Assembly: GCA_021846065.1 (NCBI GenBank)
Contig: JAJZCP010000024.1
Coordinates: forward strand, 1-12,770
From: Acidobacteriota bacterium
GTDB taxonomy: Bacteria; Acidobacteriota; Terriglobia; Terriglobales; Acidobacteriaceae
Reading direction: 5' to 3'
Length of the DNA stretch: 12,770 bases
Of this stretch, positions 7,094 to 12,770 are shown one piece after another. The notes below the pieces were generated by a model, which did not search any database, was not told the origin of the DNA, and worked only from the letters and a program-made list of their open reading frames with translations. Position 1 is the first letter of the stretch; each line of letters opens with the position of its first letter. A program made the position numbers and the translations under genes.

Positions 7094-7127
7094 CGCAGCC
7101 CTGCTTCAGGCCGTGGCCGGCGTGGTT

Positions 7128-7140
7128 CGGTCAGTGACCG
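7128..7140. promoter_or_regulatory. 13-base palindrome in the divergent intergenic region (possible operator)
   Basis: CGGTCA-G-TGACCG is a perfect inverted repeat around one central base, midway between the divergent starts at 7068 (minus) and 7208 (plus). Such odd-centred palindromes are typical of dimeric regulator sites. No regulator gene lies in the window, so the factor is unknown. The rest of the 139-base gap holds only a weak -10-like TAAAAT (7190-7195) facing the plus-strand gene. Confidence 0.35.
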
Positions 7141-7207
7141 GGTGGGCACTTCTTGCAGACTTTTTACGTGGATTGCCGGACCCGGGGCATAAAATAAGCC
7201 ATAACTC

Positions 7208-7621
7208 ATGGAATTAGCCCTCAATCTCGTCTGGTTCCTGGTGTCCCTTGGTCTGGGACTGGGGATACTCGCCGCGCGACGGTCGTATGGCCGTGCGGCC
7301 GGACGCCTAATGCCGGCCTGGGCGCTGTGGACGGGTTATGTGGTGCTGGTAGCTATGCTGCTGCCGGCCATCTCCATGAGCGATGATCTGCTGGCCATGG
7401 TTGCGCCGGCCGAGGGCGAGCAGATTGCCCGCCGCTACGATGCGCCACGACAGATGCAGGCGCCGGTTACGCATCATCACGTTTTGCTGCACCGCGCCGC
7501 TTGCGTGTTGCTGACCCCTCCCGCGTTCTTCGCATGGAGAGACTTCTCTGCGTCGCAGCGTGTCTTCACGCCGCTGATCCCTCGCAGCATACGCGGGCGC
7601 GCTCCGCCGGCGAGCGCATAG
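7208..7621 (+). CDS. Small two-helix membrane protein upstream of the RND efflux operon
   Basis: Protein of 137 residues. Two hydrophobic helices lie at about 4-22 and 38-56, with a short basic loop between (ARRSYGRAAGR). The second helix ends in LLPAISMSDDLLAM, then comes a soluble tail with HHH (89-91) and a single Cys99. I recall short proteins with an 'LLxPxISxxDDL' segment near metal-efflux genes in acidobacteria, but I cannot name a family, so function is unknown. The DD and HHH could bind metal, but this is speculation. There is no clear ribosome-binding site; a -10-like TAAAAT at 7190-7195 would give a near-leaderless message. It lies divergent from dsbA and 265 bases ahead of the adaptor gene. 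Membrane helices and orientation support a real gene, though the C-terminal third is less convincing. Confidence 0.62.
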   Translation: MELALNLVWFLVSLGLGLGILAARRSYGRAAGRLMPAWALWTGYVVLVAMLLPAISMSDDLLAMVAPAEGEQIARRYDAPRQMQAPVTHHHVLLHRAACVLLTPPAFFAWRDFSASQRVFTPLIPRSIRGRAPPASA

Positions 7622-7886
7622 CCGCTACTCCCAACCCAGACAACCGTCGCCGTTCGATCTTCTGACCGGCGAAGGACGCTCAACCCCGGACGGTTCCTAC
7701 ATCCGTGGTTCTGTCTCCAGCCGGCAGCCTGTGCAAGGGAGAGATGCCCGGCCGAAGCGGCGGCTTTTCCGCCGCAAGATGCGCGGGCGCCGTTGATTCT
7801 CCGGGTCCACCGGAGAACCTTTCATCCCGTCGAGGGTTTGCTGTTAAACGCAACCGTCCCTTTTCTGATTCTTTAAGGATTTTTCT
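7622..7886 (+). other. 265-base gap/leader before the efflux operon with two hairpins
   Basis: No convincing gene is present. Hairpin 1 has GCGGCGG (7757-7763) and CCGCCGC (7769-7775) around CTTTT, enclosed by a second pairing of GCCCG (7746-7750) with CGGGC (7784-7788) across an internal loop. Hairpin 2 has TTCTCCGG (7797-7804) and CCGGAGAA (7810-7817), a perfect 8-bp stem with a five-base loop. Neither is followed by a T run. A pyrimidine-rich tract (about 7856-7873) and AAGGA (7875-7879, 7 bases before the ATG) lead into the adaptor gene. It may be a structured 5' leader controlling the pump. I do not recognise a known riboswitch class. Confidence 0.45.
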
Positions 7887-9029
7887 ATGACCTGGAACCA
7901 ATGGAAGCAGGTCCTGGCAGCCATCGGGCTCCCAATCTTGCTGGCGGGCTGCGGCAAGAAGTTTAATCCCGCCGCCGGAGCGCCGTCACCCTCCCCGCAA
8001 GTGATCCAGACCGGCGACATGAGCTTGCTGACCGTCAGAAACGCCGATCAGTTTGCCATTGCTAAGACCGGTCAGACGACAGCGCGAGCACAGCTCGAGG
8101 TGACGGGCACCGTCACGCCCGATGTCTCCCGCGAAGTTCCCGTAATTTCTCTGGCCAGCGGGCGCGTGGTGGACATCAAGGCGCGGCTCGACGATGACGT
8201 GAAGAAGGGCCAGCTGCTGCTTCGCGTGCAGAGCCCCGACATTACAGCCGCCTTTGACACCTACATGAAGGCGAAGAACGATGCGCTGCTCGCCAAAAAG
8301 GCAGAGACGCGCGCGCAGGATCTCTACAGCCACGGCGCCATTGCGCTGAGTGCACTGGAGCAGGCGCAGAATGCTGACCAGGATGCGCAGGCGGATCTGA
8401 GCGCCGCCGAGAATCAACTGCATGTCCTGGGCGTGGACAAGGACCATCCGTCAACGATCGTGAACGTTTATGCGCCAATCTCTGGTGTGATTGTGGCGCA
8501 GAATGTCACCGGTGCGGCCGCTGCCGGTGTCACCTACTCCGGCTCCGCCACAGCTTTTACGATTGCAGACCTTTCGCGGGTCTGGATTCTTTGCGATGTC
8601 TACGAGAACGATCTGTCCAAGATTCAGCTCGGACAGACAGCAACGATTCGAACCACAGCCTATCCGGACCGTCCGCTCACCGGCCGTGTGAGCGATATTG
8701 GCCCAATCCTTGATCCGAATCTGCGGACGGCTAAAGTCCGCGTTGAAGTAGCGAATCCGGGGTTTCTGAAGATCGGCATGTTTGTCACTGCTGTTTTTGC
8801 AAGTAAGACGACGCAGGTGCTGGCCACCGTTCCCGCCGATGCCGTTTTGCACCTGCACGATCGCGATTGGGTCTTCGTCCCGGCCGGGGATCAAAAGTTC
8901 CGCCGTGTGGAAGTGACGCTGGGCGACACGCTGCCCGGCGGTCAGCGTGTTGTTCGCAGCGGACTCACGCCGGGCGAGCCGGTGATTGCCCGCGCCCTCG
9001 ACCTGGAAAGCGCGGTGGAGTCCCAATGA
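7887..9029 (+). CDS. RND efflux periplasmic adaptor lipoprotein (membrane fusion protein, CzcB/CusB-like)
   Basis: Protein of 380 residues. The N-terminus ends in a good lipobox LLAGC (Cys22), so it is probably an inner-membrane-anchored lipoprotein. Domains in order: first half of the lipoyl/barrel-sandwich hybrid (about 80-115; REVPVISLASGRVVDIKARLDDDVKKGQ, given only as landmarks), an alpha-helical coiled-coil hairpin (about 120-182), the second lipoyl half (about 192-227; VYAPISGVIVAQN, FTIADLS), a beta-barrel (about 228-303; RVWILCDVYENDLSKI, GRVSDIGPILDP) and a membrane-proximal domain (about 310-375). It links the inner-membrane pump to the outer-membrane channel. No CusB-like N-terminal Met cluster or His-rich metal domain is seen. 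AAGGA sits 7 bases before the ATG. Its stop overlaps the pump start (ATGA). Confidence 0.93.
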   Translation: MTWNQWKQVLAAIGLPILLAGCGKKFNPAAGAPSPSPQVIQTGDMSLLTVRNADQFAIAKTGQTTARAQLEVTGTVTPDVSREVPVISLASGRVVDIKARLDDDVKKGQLLLRVQSPDITAAFDTYMKAKNDALLAKKAETRAQDLYSHGAIALSALEQAQNADQDAQADLSAAENQLHVLGVDKDHPSTIVNVYAPISGVIVAQNVTGAAAAGVTYSGSATAFTIADLSRVWILCDVYENDLSKIQLGQTATIRTTAYPDRPLTGRVSDIGPILDPNLRTAKVRVEVANPGFLKIGMFVTAVFASKTTQVLATVPADAVLHLHDRDWVFVPAGDQKFRRVEVTLGDTLPGGQRVVRSGLTPGEPVIARALDLESAVESQ

Positions 9030-12000
9030 TCCGGCGTGCCGTCGATTTTGCACTGCAGAACCGCTTTCTGGTGCTCGGGCTGGCCATTTTGCTGCTGGCC
9101 TGGGGCGCTGTGTCCTTTCATCGCCTGCCCGTCGAGGCGTATCCCGACGTGGCGAATAACTACGTTGACGTGATCGCACAGTGGCCCGGGATATCCGCCG
9201 AACAGATCGAGCAGCAAGTCACCATTCCGCTGGAAACCGCGATGAATGGCATTCCTGGTGTGGAGCATGTGCGCTCCTGGTCGATCTTCGGTCTATCGAC
9301 CGTCGAGATGGTTTTTGGAGACGACACTACCGACTTTGAAAATCGAGAGCGTGTTCTGGAGCGGCTTTCTCAGGTTTCACTGCCGCCAGGTGTGAGTCCC
9401 CAGATGGGCACGGACTGGAGCCCGGTCGGCCAAATTTTCTTCTACACGCTGCAAAGCTCCAACCCGGAGTACGACGCGATGAATCTGAAATCGCTCGATA
9501 CCTGGGTGGTGCAGAAAAATTTCAAGACTGTTCCTGGCGTCGTCGATACCAATCCTTTCGGTGGCCCGACGCGGGAGTATCAGGTGCGGCTGGATCCGGA
9601 CAAGCTGGTCGCGTACGGGCTGAGCATCGGTCAGGTCGAACAGCAGCTTACAAATAATAATGCCAACGCCGGCGGCAGCTTTATCCAGGATGGCCTGCAG
9701 CAGATTAACGTGCGTGAAGTCGGCCTCGTCCGCAATCTGCAGGACATTGAAAACACCGTAATCACCACGAAAGACGGCACGCCGATCCGGGTGAAGAATA
9801 TTGCCACTGTCGAGCAAGGGCCGATGATCCGGCTCGGCCAGTTTGGCTACACCTACCACCGGGAAGACGGCAAGCTGGTGGACGACCAGGACGTGGTCTC
9901 CGGCATTCTTTTGCTGCAGAAGGGTGCAAACGCCCAACCGGTTCTGGATGGGATTCACCAGAAGGTAAAGGAGCTAAACGATCAGATTCTGCCAAAGGGC
10001 GTCAAGGTCGTTCCCTTCATTGACCGCAGCGATCTGCTGGACTTTACCACGCACACGGTGCTGCACAATCTGACCGAAGGCATTGTGCTGGTTGTCATCA
10101 TCCTGTTTCTCTTTCTCGGAAATGTGCGCGGCGCGCTGATCGTAGCTCTCACCATTCCGTTTTCTCTGCTGTTTGCTGCCATCTGCCTGGATCTGAAAAA
10201 TATTCCCGCCAACCTGCTTTCACTGGGCGCGCTCGACTTTGGCATGGTGGTCGATGGCGCCGTCGTGATGGTGGAGAACATTGTGCGGCATCTGAGCCGC
10301 AACTCGGAAGACGGCCGGACGACGGCCGAGAAGATTCGCGATGCCGCGCATGAAGTACAAAGGCCGGTTTTTTACGCGATCCTGATTATCATCACCGCTT
10401 ATCTGCCGATTTTTACGCTGCAGTCGGTTGAGGGCCGGCTCTTTCGTCCGATGGCGTGGACGGTGGCCTTCGCGCTGCTGGGTGCGCTGCTGTTCTCAAT
10501 GATCGTGGCGCCCGTGCTGGCCGGGTTTCTGCTGCATAAGGGTGCGCGCGAGTGGCACAACCCGGCGATGGAGTGGTTGACGCGCCACTATCGCACCAGC
10601 ATCCGCTGGGCGATTCATCATCGCAGCATTCCTGTTGGCGCGGGGCTGCTGGGCCTCGCGTTGTCCATCTATCTGGCGTTCGGCAATGTAATCGGCTCGG
10701 AATTTCTGCCGCATCTCGATGAAGGCGCTTTGTGGGTGCGGGGCACGCTGGCGCAGAGCGCCGGCCCGGATGAAGGGGTCAATGTTTCGAATCGTGCGCG
10801 CATCCTTCTCTGTTCCTTTCCAGAGACAACGGTCTGCACCAGTCAGACCGGGCGTCCCGATGACGGCACCGATCACACAGGCTTTTTTAATACGGAATAT
10901 TTCGTTGGACTCAAGCCGAAAGAGCAATGGCGCCCGGCATTCCGGGGTGACAAAGACAACCTGATTGCAGCGATGAACCTGCAGTTGACGCGGCAGTTTC
11001 CCGGCGTCATCTGGGGGTTTTCGCAGCCGATTGAAGACAACATGGAGGAGGCAGTCAGCGGCGTGAAGGGCGAGCTGGCGACCAAGGTCTACGGCAGCGA
11101 CCTGCACGTGCTGGAGGCAAAGGCCGACCAGATTGCCGCGATCATGTCGCACATCCGCGGCATCACCGACCTGGGTGTCTTTCAGGTGACCGGGCAGCCC
11201 AATCTTGAAGTCACGGTAAATCGCGCTGCTGCGGCCCGGTACCAGATCAATGTTGCAGACGTGCAGGACGCCATCCAGACCGCTGTCGGGGGCAACGCGC
11301 TGACCCAGGTGCTGCGCGGCGAGCAGAGCTACAACCTGACGCTCCGCTACCTGCCGCAATACCGTGACACGCGCGAGGCCATTGCCAACATCCGGCTGCT
11401 CGCTCCATCCGGTGAGCGCGTCTCCCTGGCGCAGCTTTGCAATATCCGGGAAGTTGACGAAGGGTCGGAGATCTATCGCGAGAACAATCAGCGCTATGTG
11501 GCCATCAAATACAGCGTGCGGGGCCGGGCGCTGGGCGACGCCGTGAAAGAGGCGATTGACCGCGTCCATGCGGAGGTTAAGCTGCCGCGCGGATATCACA
11601 TCGGGTGGGAGGGCGAGTATCAGAACGAAGTACGGGCCGAAGCGCGCATGCTGATCATTGTGCCGGTCACGGTCCTGCTGATTTTTGTCGTTCTGTACTC
11701 CATGTACAAATCGTTCAAGTGGGCGCTGCTGATTCTGGCTAACGTTGCCATGGCCCGTATCGGCGGTCTGCTGGCGCTTCTAATCACGCATACCAACTTC
11801 AGCGTCTCTTCGGCGGTCGGGTTTCTGGCGCTGTTTGGCGTCTCCGTCCAGACGGGCGTCATCATGCTGGAGTACATCAATCAGCTGCGCGCGGTTGGCA
11901 ACTCCATTGAAGACTCGGCGATTGAAGGAGCCGTGCGGCGTCTGCGGCCCATCATGATGACCATGCTGGTGGCGACGCTGGGACTGTTGCCGGCAGCGCT

Positions 12001-12166
12001 GTCACATGGCATCGGTTCAGACTCGCAGCGCCCGTTCGCCATTGTGATTGTCGGCGGCCTGGTCGCCGATCTGGTGATGAGCATCTTTCTGCTGCCCACG
12101 TTGTACGTCTGGTTCGCGCGGGATCGTGACATTCTGCCACTGCCGGAGGGTGAATTTGAAAACTAA
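9026..12166 (+). CDS. Heavy-metal-type RND efflux pump (CzcA/CusA family), inner-membrane subunit
   Basis: Protein of 1046 residues, full length for the family. The start is the ATG at 9026, overlapping the adaptor stop; GGAG lies 5 bases upstream and MIRRAVDFALQNRFLVL is a classic RND N-terminus. Longer in-frame readings upstream would run through the adaptor gene and are rejected. TM1 is at about 12-30, the first periplasmic porter region at about 32-340, TM2-6 at about 345-505, the second porter region at about 560-870 and TM8-12 at about 872-1032. TM4 carries DFGMVVDGAVVMVEN with D404, D410 and E417, the spacing of the proton-relay residues of CzcA. CusA-type pumps have a DA-type TM4 motif instead, so divalent cations are the likelier substrate. 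The porter loop has GRPDDGTDHTGFFNTEYF. An unusual Arg911 sits in the TM10 motif NVAMARIGG. Confidence 0.95.
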   Translation: MIRRAVDFALQNRFLVLGLAILLLAWGAVSFHRLPVEAYPDVANNYVDVIAQWPGISAEQIEQQVTIPLETAMNGIPGVEHVRSWSIFGLSTVEMVFGDDTTDFENRERVLERLSQVSLPPGVSPQMGTDWSPVGQIFFYTLQSSNPEYDAMNLKSLDTWVVQKNFKTVPGVVDTNPFGGPTREYQVRLDPDKLVAYGLSIGQVEQQLTNNNANAGGSFIQDGLQQINVREVGLVRNLQDIENTVITTKDGTPIRVKNIATVEQGPMIRLGQFGYTYHREDGKLVDDQDVVSGILLLQKGANAQPVLDGIHQKVKELNDQILPKGVKVVPFIDRSDLLDFTTHTVLHNLTEGIVLVVIILFLFLGNVRGALIVALTIPFSLLFAAICLDLKNIPANLLSLGALDFGMVVDGAVVMVENIVRHLSRNSEDGRTTAEKIRDAAHEVQRPVFYAILIIITAYLPIFTLQSVEGRLFRPMAWTVAFALLGALLFSMIVAPVLAGFLLHKGAREWHNPAMEWLTRHYRTSIRWAIHHRSIPVGAGLLGLALSIYLAFGNVIGSEFLPHLDEGALWVRGTLAQSAGPDEGVNVSNRARILLCSFPETTVCTSQTGRPDDGTDHTGFFNTEYFVGLKPKEQWRPAFRGDKDNLIAAMNLQLTRQFPGVIWGFSQPIEDNMEEAVSGVKGELATKVYGSDLHVLEAKADQIAAIMSHIRGITDLGVFQVTGQPNLEVTVNRAAAARYQINVADVQDAIQTAVGGNALTQVLRGEQSYNLTLRYLPQYRDTREAIANIRLLAPSGERVSLAQLCNIREVDEGSEIYRENNQRYVAIKYSVRGRALGDAVKEAIDRVHAEVKLPRGYHIGWEGEYQNEVRAEARMLIIVPVTVLLIFVVLYSMYKSFKWALLILANVAMARIGGLLALLITHTNFSVSSAVGFLALFGVSVQTGVIMLEYINQLRAVGNSIEDSAIEGAVRRLRPIMMTMLVATLGLLPAALSHGIGSDSQRPFAIVIVGGLVADLVMSIFLLPTLYVWFARDRDILPLPEGEFEN

Positions 12167-12173
12167 TCCTGGC
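12154..12173. repeat. Left arm of a 20-base inverted repeat (partner at 12751-12770)
   Basis: This segment covers the last codons and stop of the pump gene and the start of the outer-membrane-factor gene. It is the reverse complement of 12751-12770 at 19 of 20 positions. The first 16 bases (12154-12169) match without a break; the one mismatch is at 12170 against 12754. Confidence 0.9.
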
Positions 12174-12761
12174 CTTTCGACGGCTCGCACGGCAAATGCA
12201 AGCGCCGGCCGCCTGCCCTTGCGACGCGTTGCTTGCATGGCTGTACTGCTGGCGTTCTTCGTTGGCTGCGCCAATGCCGGCCGCGCGCAGGACGTGCCCA
12301 TTACGCTCGATCAGGCGATTGCCATTGCTCGCGCGCACAATCCTGTTCTTCTTTCAGCGGAGCAGAATCTGCTGGCCACCCGCGCGCAGGAGGTACAGGC
12401 GGGTGTCCGCGAGAACCCCTACTTTACCCTCTACGGCAGCAATCTCTCGAACCCTGCCACGTCCAGCACGCCCTACGCGTACAGCCTGCAGCTTTCGCGG
12501 CTGTTTGAGCGCGGCCAGAAGCGGCGCTGGCGGCTCGATAGTGCCCGCGCCACGACTGCCGAAACGGATGCAAGCAATCGCGACCAGGTGCGACAGACCA
12601 TCCTGCAGGTGGAGCAGGCCTTTACCGGCATGCTGCTGGCCAAGGCTTCGCTGCAGCTCGCGCAGGACAATCTGAAGGATTATGGGCGGGAGCTCGACAT
12701 CAGCCGGGAACGGTATAAGGCGGGCGACCTGGGCAAGCTCGACTTTGAGCGCCTGGATTAG
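12156..12761 (+). CDS. TolC/CzcC-like outer-membrane efflux factor, truncated at the 3' side
   Basis: About 201 residues of a family usually above 400. I choose TTG at 12156 because GGAGG (12145-12149) lies 6 bases upstream and the product starts MKTNPG; GTG at 12150 abuts the ribosome-binding site and GTG at 12126 is deep in the pump gene. A signal sequence at about 24-45 (RRVACMAVLLAFFVGCANA) precedes the mature start near QDVPITLDQAIAIARAHNP, the typical first helix of outer-membrane efflux proteins. Residues 65-201 are the first coiled-coil/beta-strand half, with RENPYFTLYGSNLSNP, LQLSRLFERGQKRRWR and RERYKAGDLGKLDFERLD. The reading frame breaks off at the inverted repeat, which supplies the TAG at 12759-12761. 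The gene is probably intact in the organism. It forms the exit duct for the adaptor-pump pair. Confidence 0.85.
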   Translation: MKTNPGLSTARTANASAGRLPLRRVACMAVLLAFFVGCANAGRAQDVPITLDQAIAIARAHNPVLLSAEQNLLATRAQEVQAGVRENPYFTLYGSNLSNPATSSTPYAYSLQLSRLFERGQKRRWRLDSARATTAETDASNRDQVRQTILQVEQAFTGMLLAKASLQLAQDNLKDYGRELDISRERYKAGDLGKLDFERLD

Positions 12762-12770
12762 TTTTCAAAT
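12751..12770. repeat. Right arm of inverted repeat at the window end; probable fold-back junction
   Basis: The last 20 bases mirror 12154-12173. The gene sequence reads normally up to GCCTGGAT (Leu-Asp in a well-conserved segment) and then switches to the complement of the pump stop and preceding codons. GGAT is shared by both sides at the switch point, a short microhomology. This fits a template-switch or fold-back chimera at a contig end better than a functional element. Confidence 0.75.

Noticed and set aside
7622..7886. Cobalamin, TPP, fluoride or Mn (yybP-ykoY) riboswitch in the leader
   Set aside because: None of the conserved core sequences I know for these classes can be found; only generic hairpins remain.
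7680..7901. Short open frames on both strands in the leader region (plus-strand 7705-7890, minus-strand 7680-7901)
   Set aside because: Compositions are Arg/Pro/Gly-rich, there is no ribosome-binding site, and they overlap the hairpins; I see no sign of coding.
8867..9025. N-terminal extension of the pump in the same frame
   Set aside because: It runs through the adaptor's coding end and gives an Arg/Gly-rich peptide; the ATG at 9026 with its upstream GGAG gives the canonical RND N-terminus.
10496..11599. Open frame of 367 codons on the minus strand inside the pump gene
   Set aside because: It is a complement-strand shadow of the RND pump with no recognisable family features.
9026..12166. 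Assignment as CusA (copper/silver pump)
   Set aside because: The TM4 motif is DFGxxxDGAVVMVEN rather than the CusA-type motif, and I see no methionine cluster in the porter cleft region.
1..12770. tRNA, rRNA, CRISPR array, insertion sequence or phage genes
   Set aside because: No cloverleaf-like segment, regularly spaced repeats, transposase motifs or phage proteins were seen on either strand.

Overview
The window is a high-GC chromosomal segment carrying nine protein genes plus the tail of a tenth. Gene content, compact layout and protein styles (Ala/Pro-rich SPOR linker, DsbA-like protein with an extra N-terminal domain, CusA/CzcA pump of the 'GRPDDGTD' type) suggest an Acidobacteriota bacterium of the Terriglobia group. 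This is inference from recalled family resemblance, not from a marker gene. The cell is Gram-negative: it has a three-part RND pump with an outer-membrane factor.

Layout. (1) Positions 2-172 (+) hold the last 56 codons of a PlsC-like acyltransferase. (2) Positions 289-7068 hold six minus-strand genes, transcribed right to left: a DsbA-like thioredoxin-fold protein, a SurA/PpiC-type chaperone/isomerase, a secreted TolB/FlgO-like plus TPR protein, a long-form NfeD membrane serine protease, a slipin (SPFH/stomatin), and a membrane-anchored SPOR protein. All six are predicted to act in or across the inner membrane and periplasm. A strong hairpin with a T-rich minus-strand tail (211-246) ends this block. 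A second hairpin (4907-4932) and an exact TATAAT (4842-4847) suggest two transcription units, dsbA-ppiC and TPR-nfeD-slipin-SPOR. (3) A 139-base divergent region (7069-7207) contains a 13-base palindrome. (4) Positions 7208-12770 (+) hold a small two-helix membrane protein, a 265-base leader with two clear hairpins, and a heavy-metal-type RND efflux operon: adaptor, then pump, then the start of the TolC-like outer-membrane factor. The adaptor and pump genes overlap by ATGA. The outer-membrane gene probably starts at a TTG inside the end of the pump gene.

How they work together. NfeD and slipin are classic operon partners in membrane quality control. Here the slipin stop overlaps the start of a SPOR protein gene, and upstream lie a disulfide-handling protein, a parvulin-type chaperone and a periplasmic TPR scaffold. 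The block therefore looks like an envelope-protein maturation and surveillance cassette. The right-hand operon exports metal ions from periplasm or cytoplasm to the outside. The pump's TM4 motif (D404, D410, E417) is of the divalent-cation CzcA type rather than the CusA type.

The most unusual structural observation is at the right edge. The last 20 bases (12751-12770) are a 19/20 reverse complement of 12154-12173, and this creates the stop codon that cuts the outer-membrane factor to about 201 residues. This looks like a fold-back junction, either a contig-end chimera or a real inverted duplication, and the truncation should not be taken at face value.
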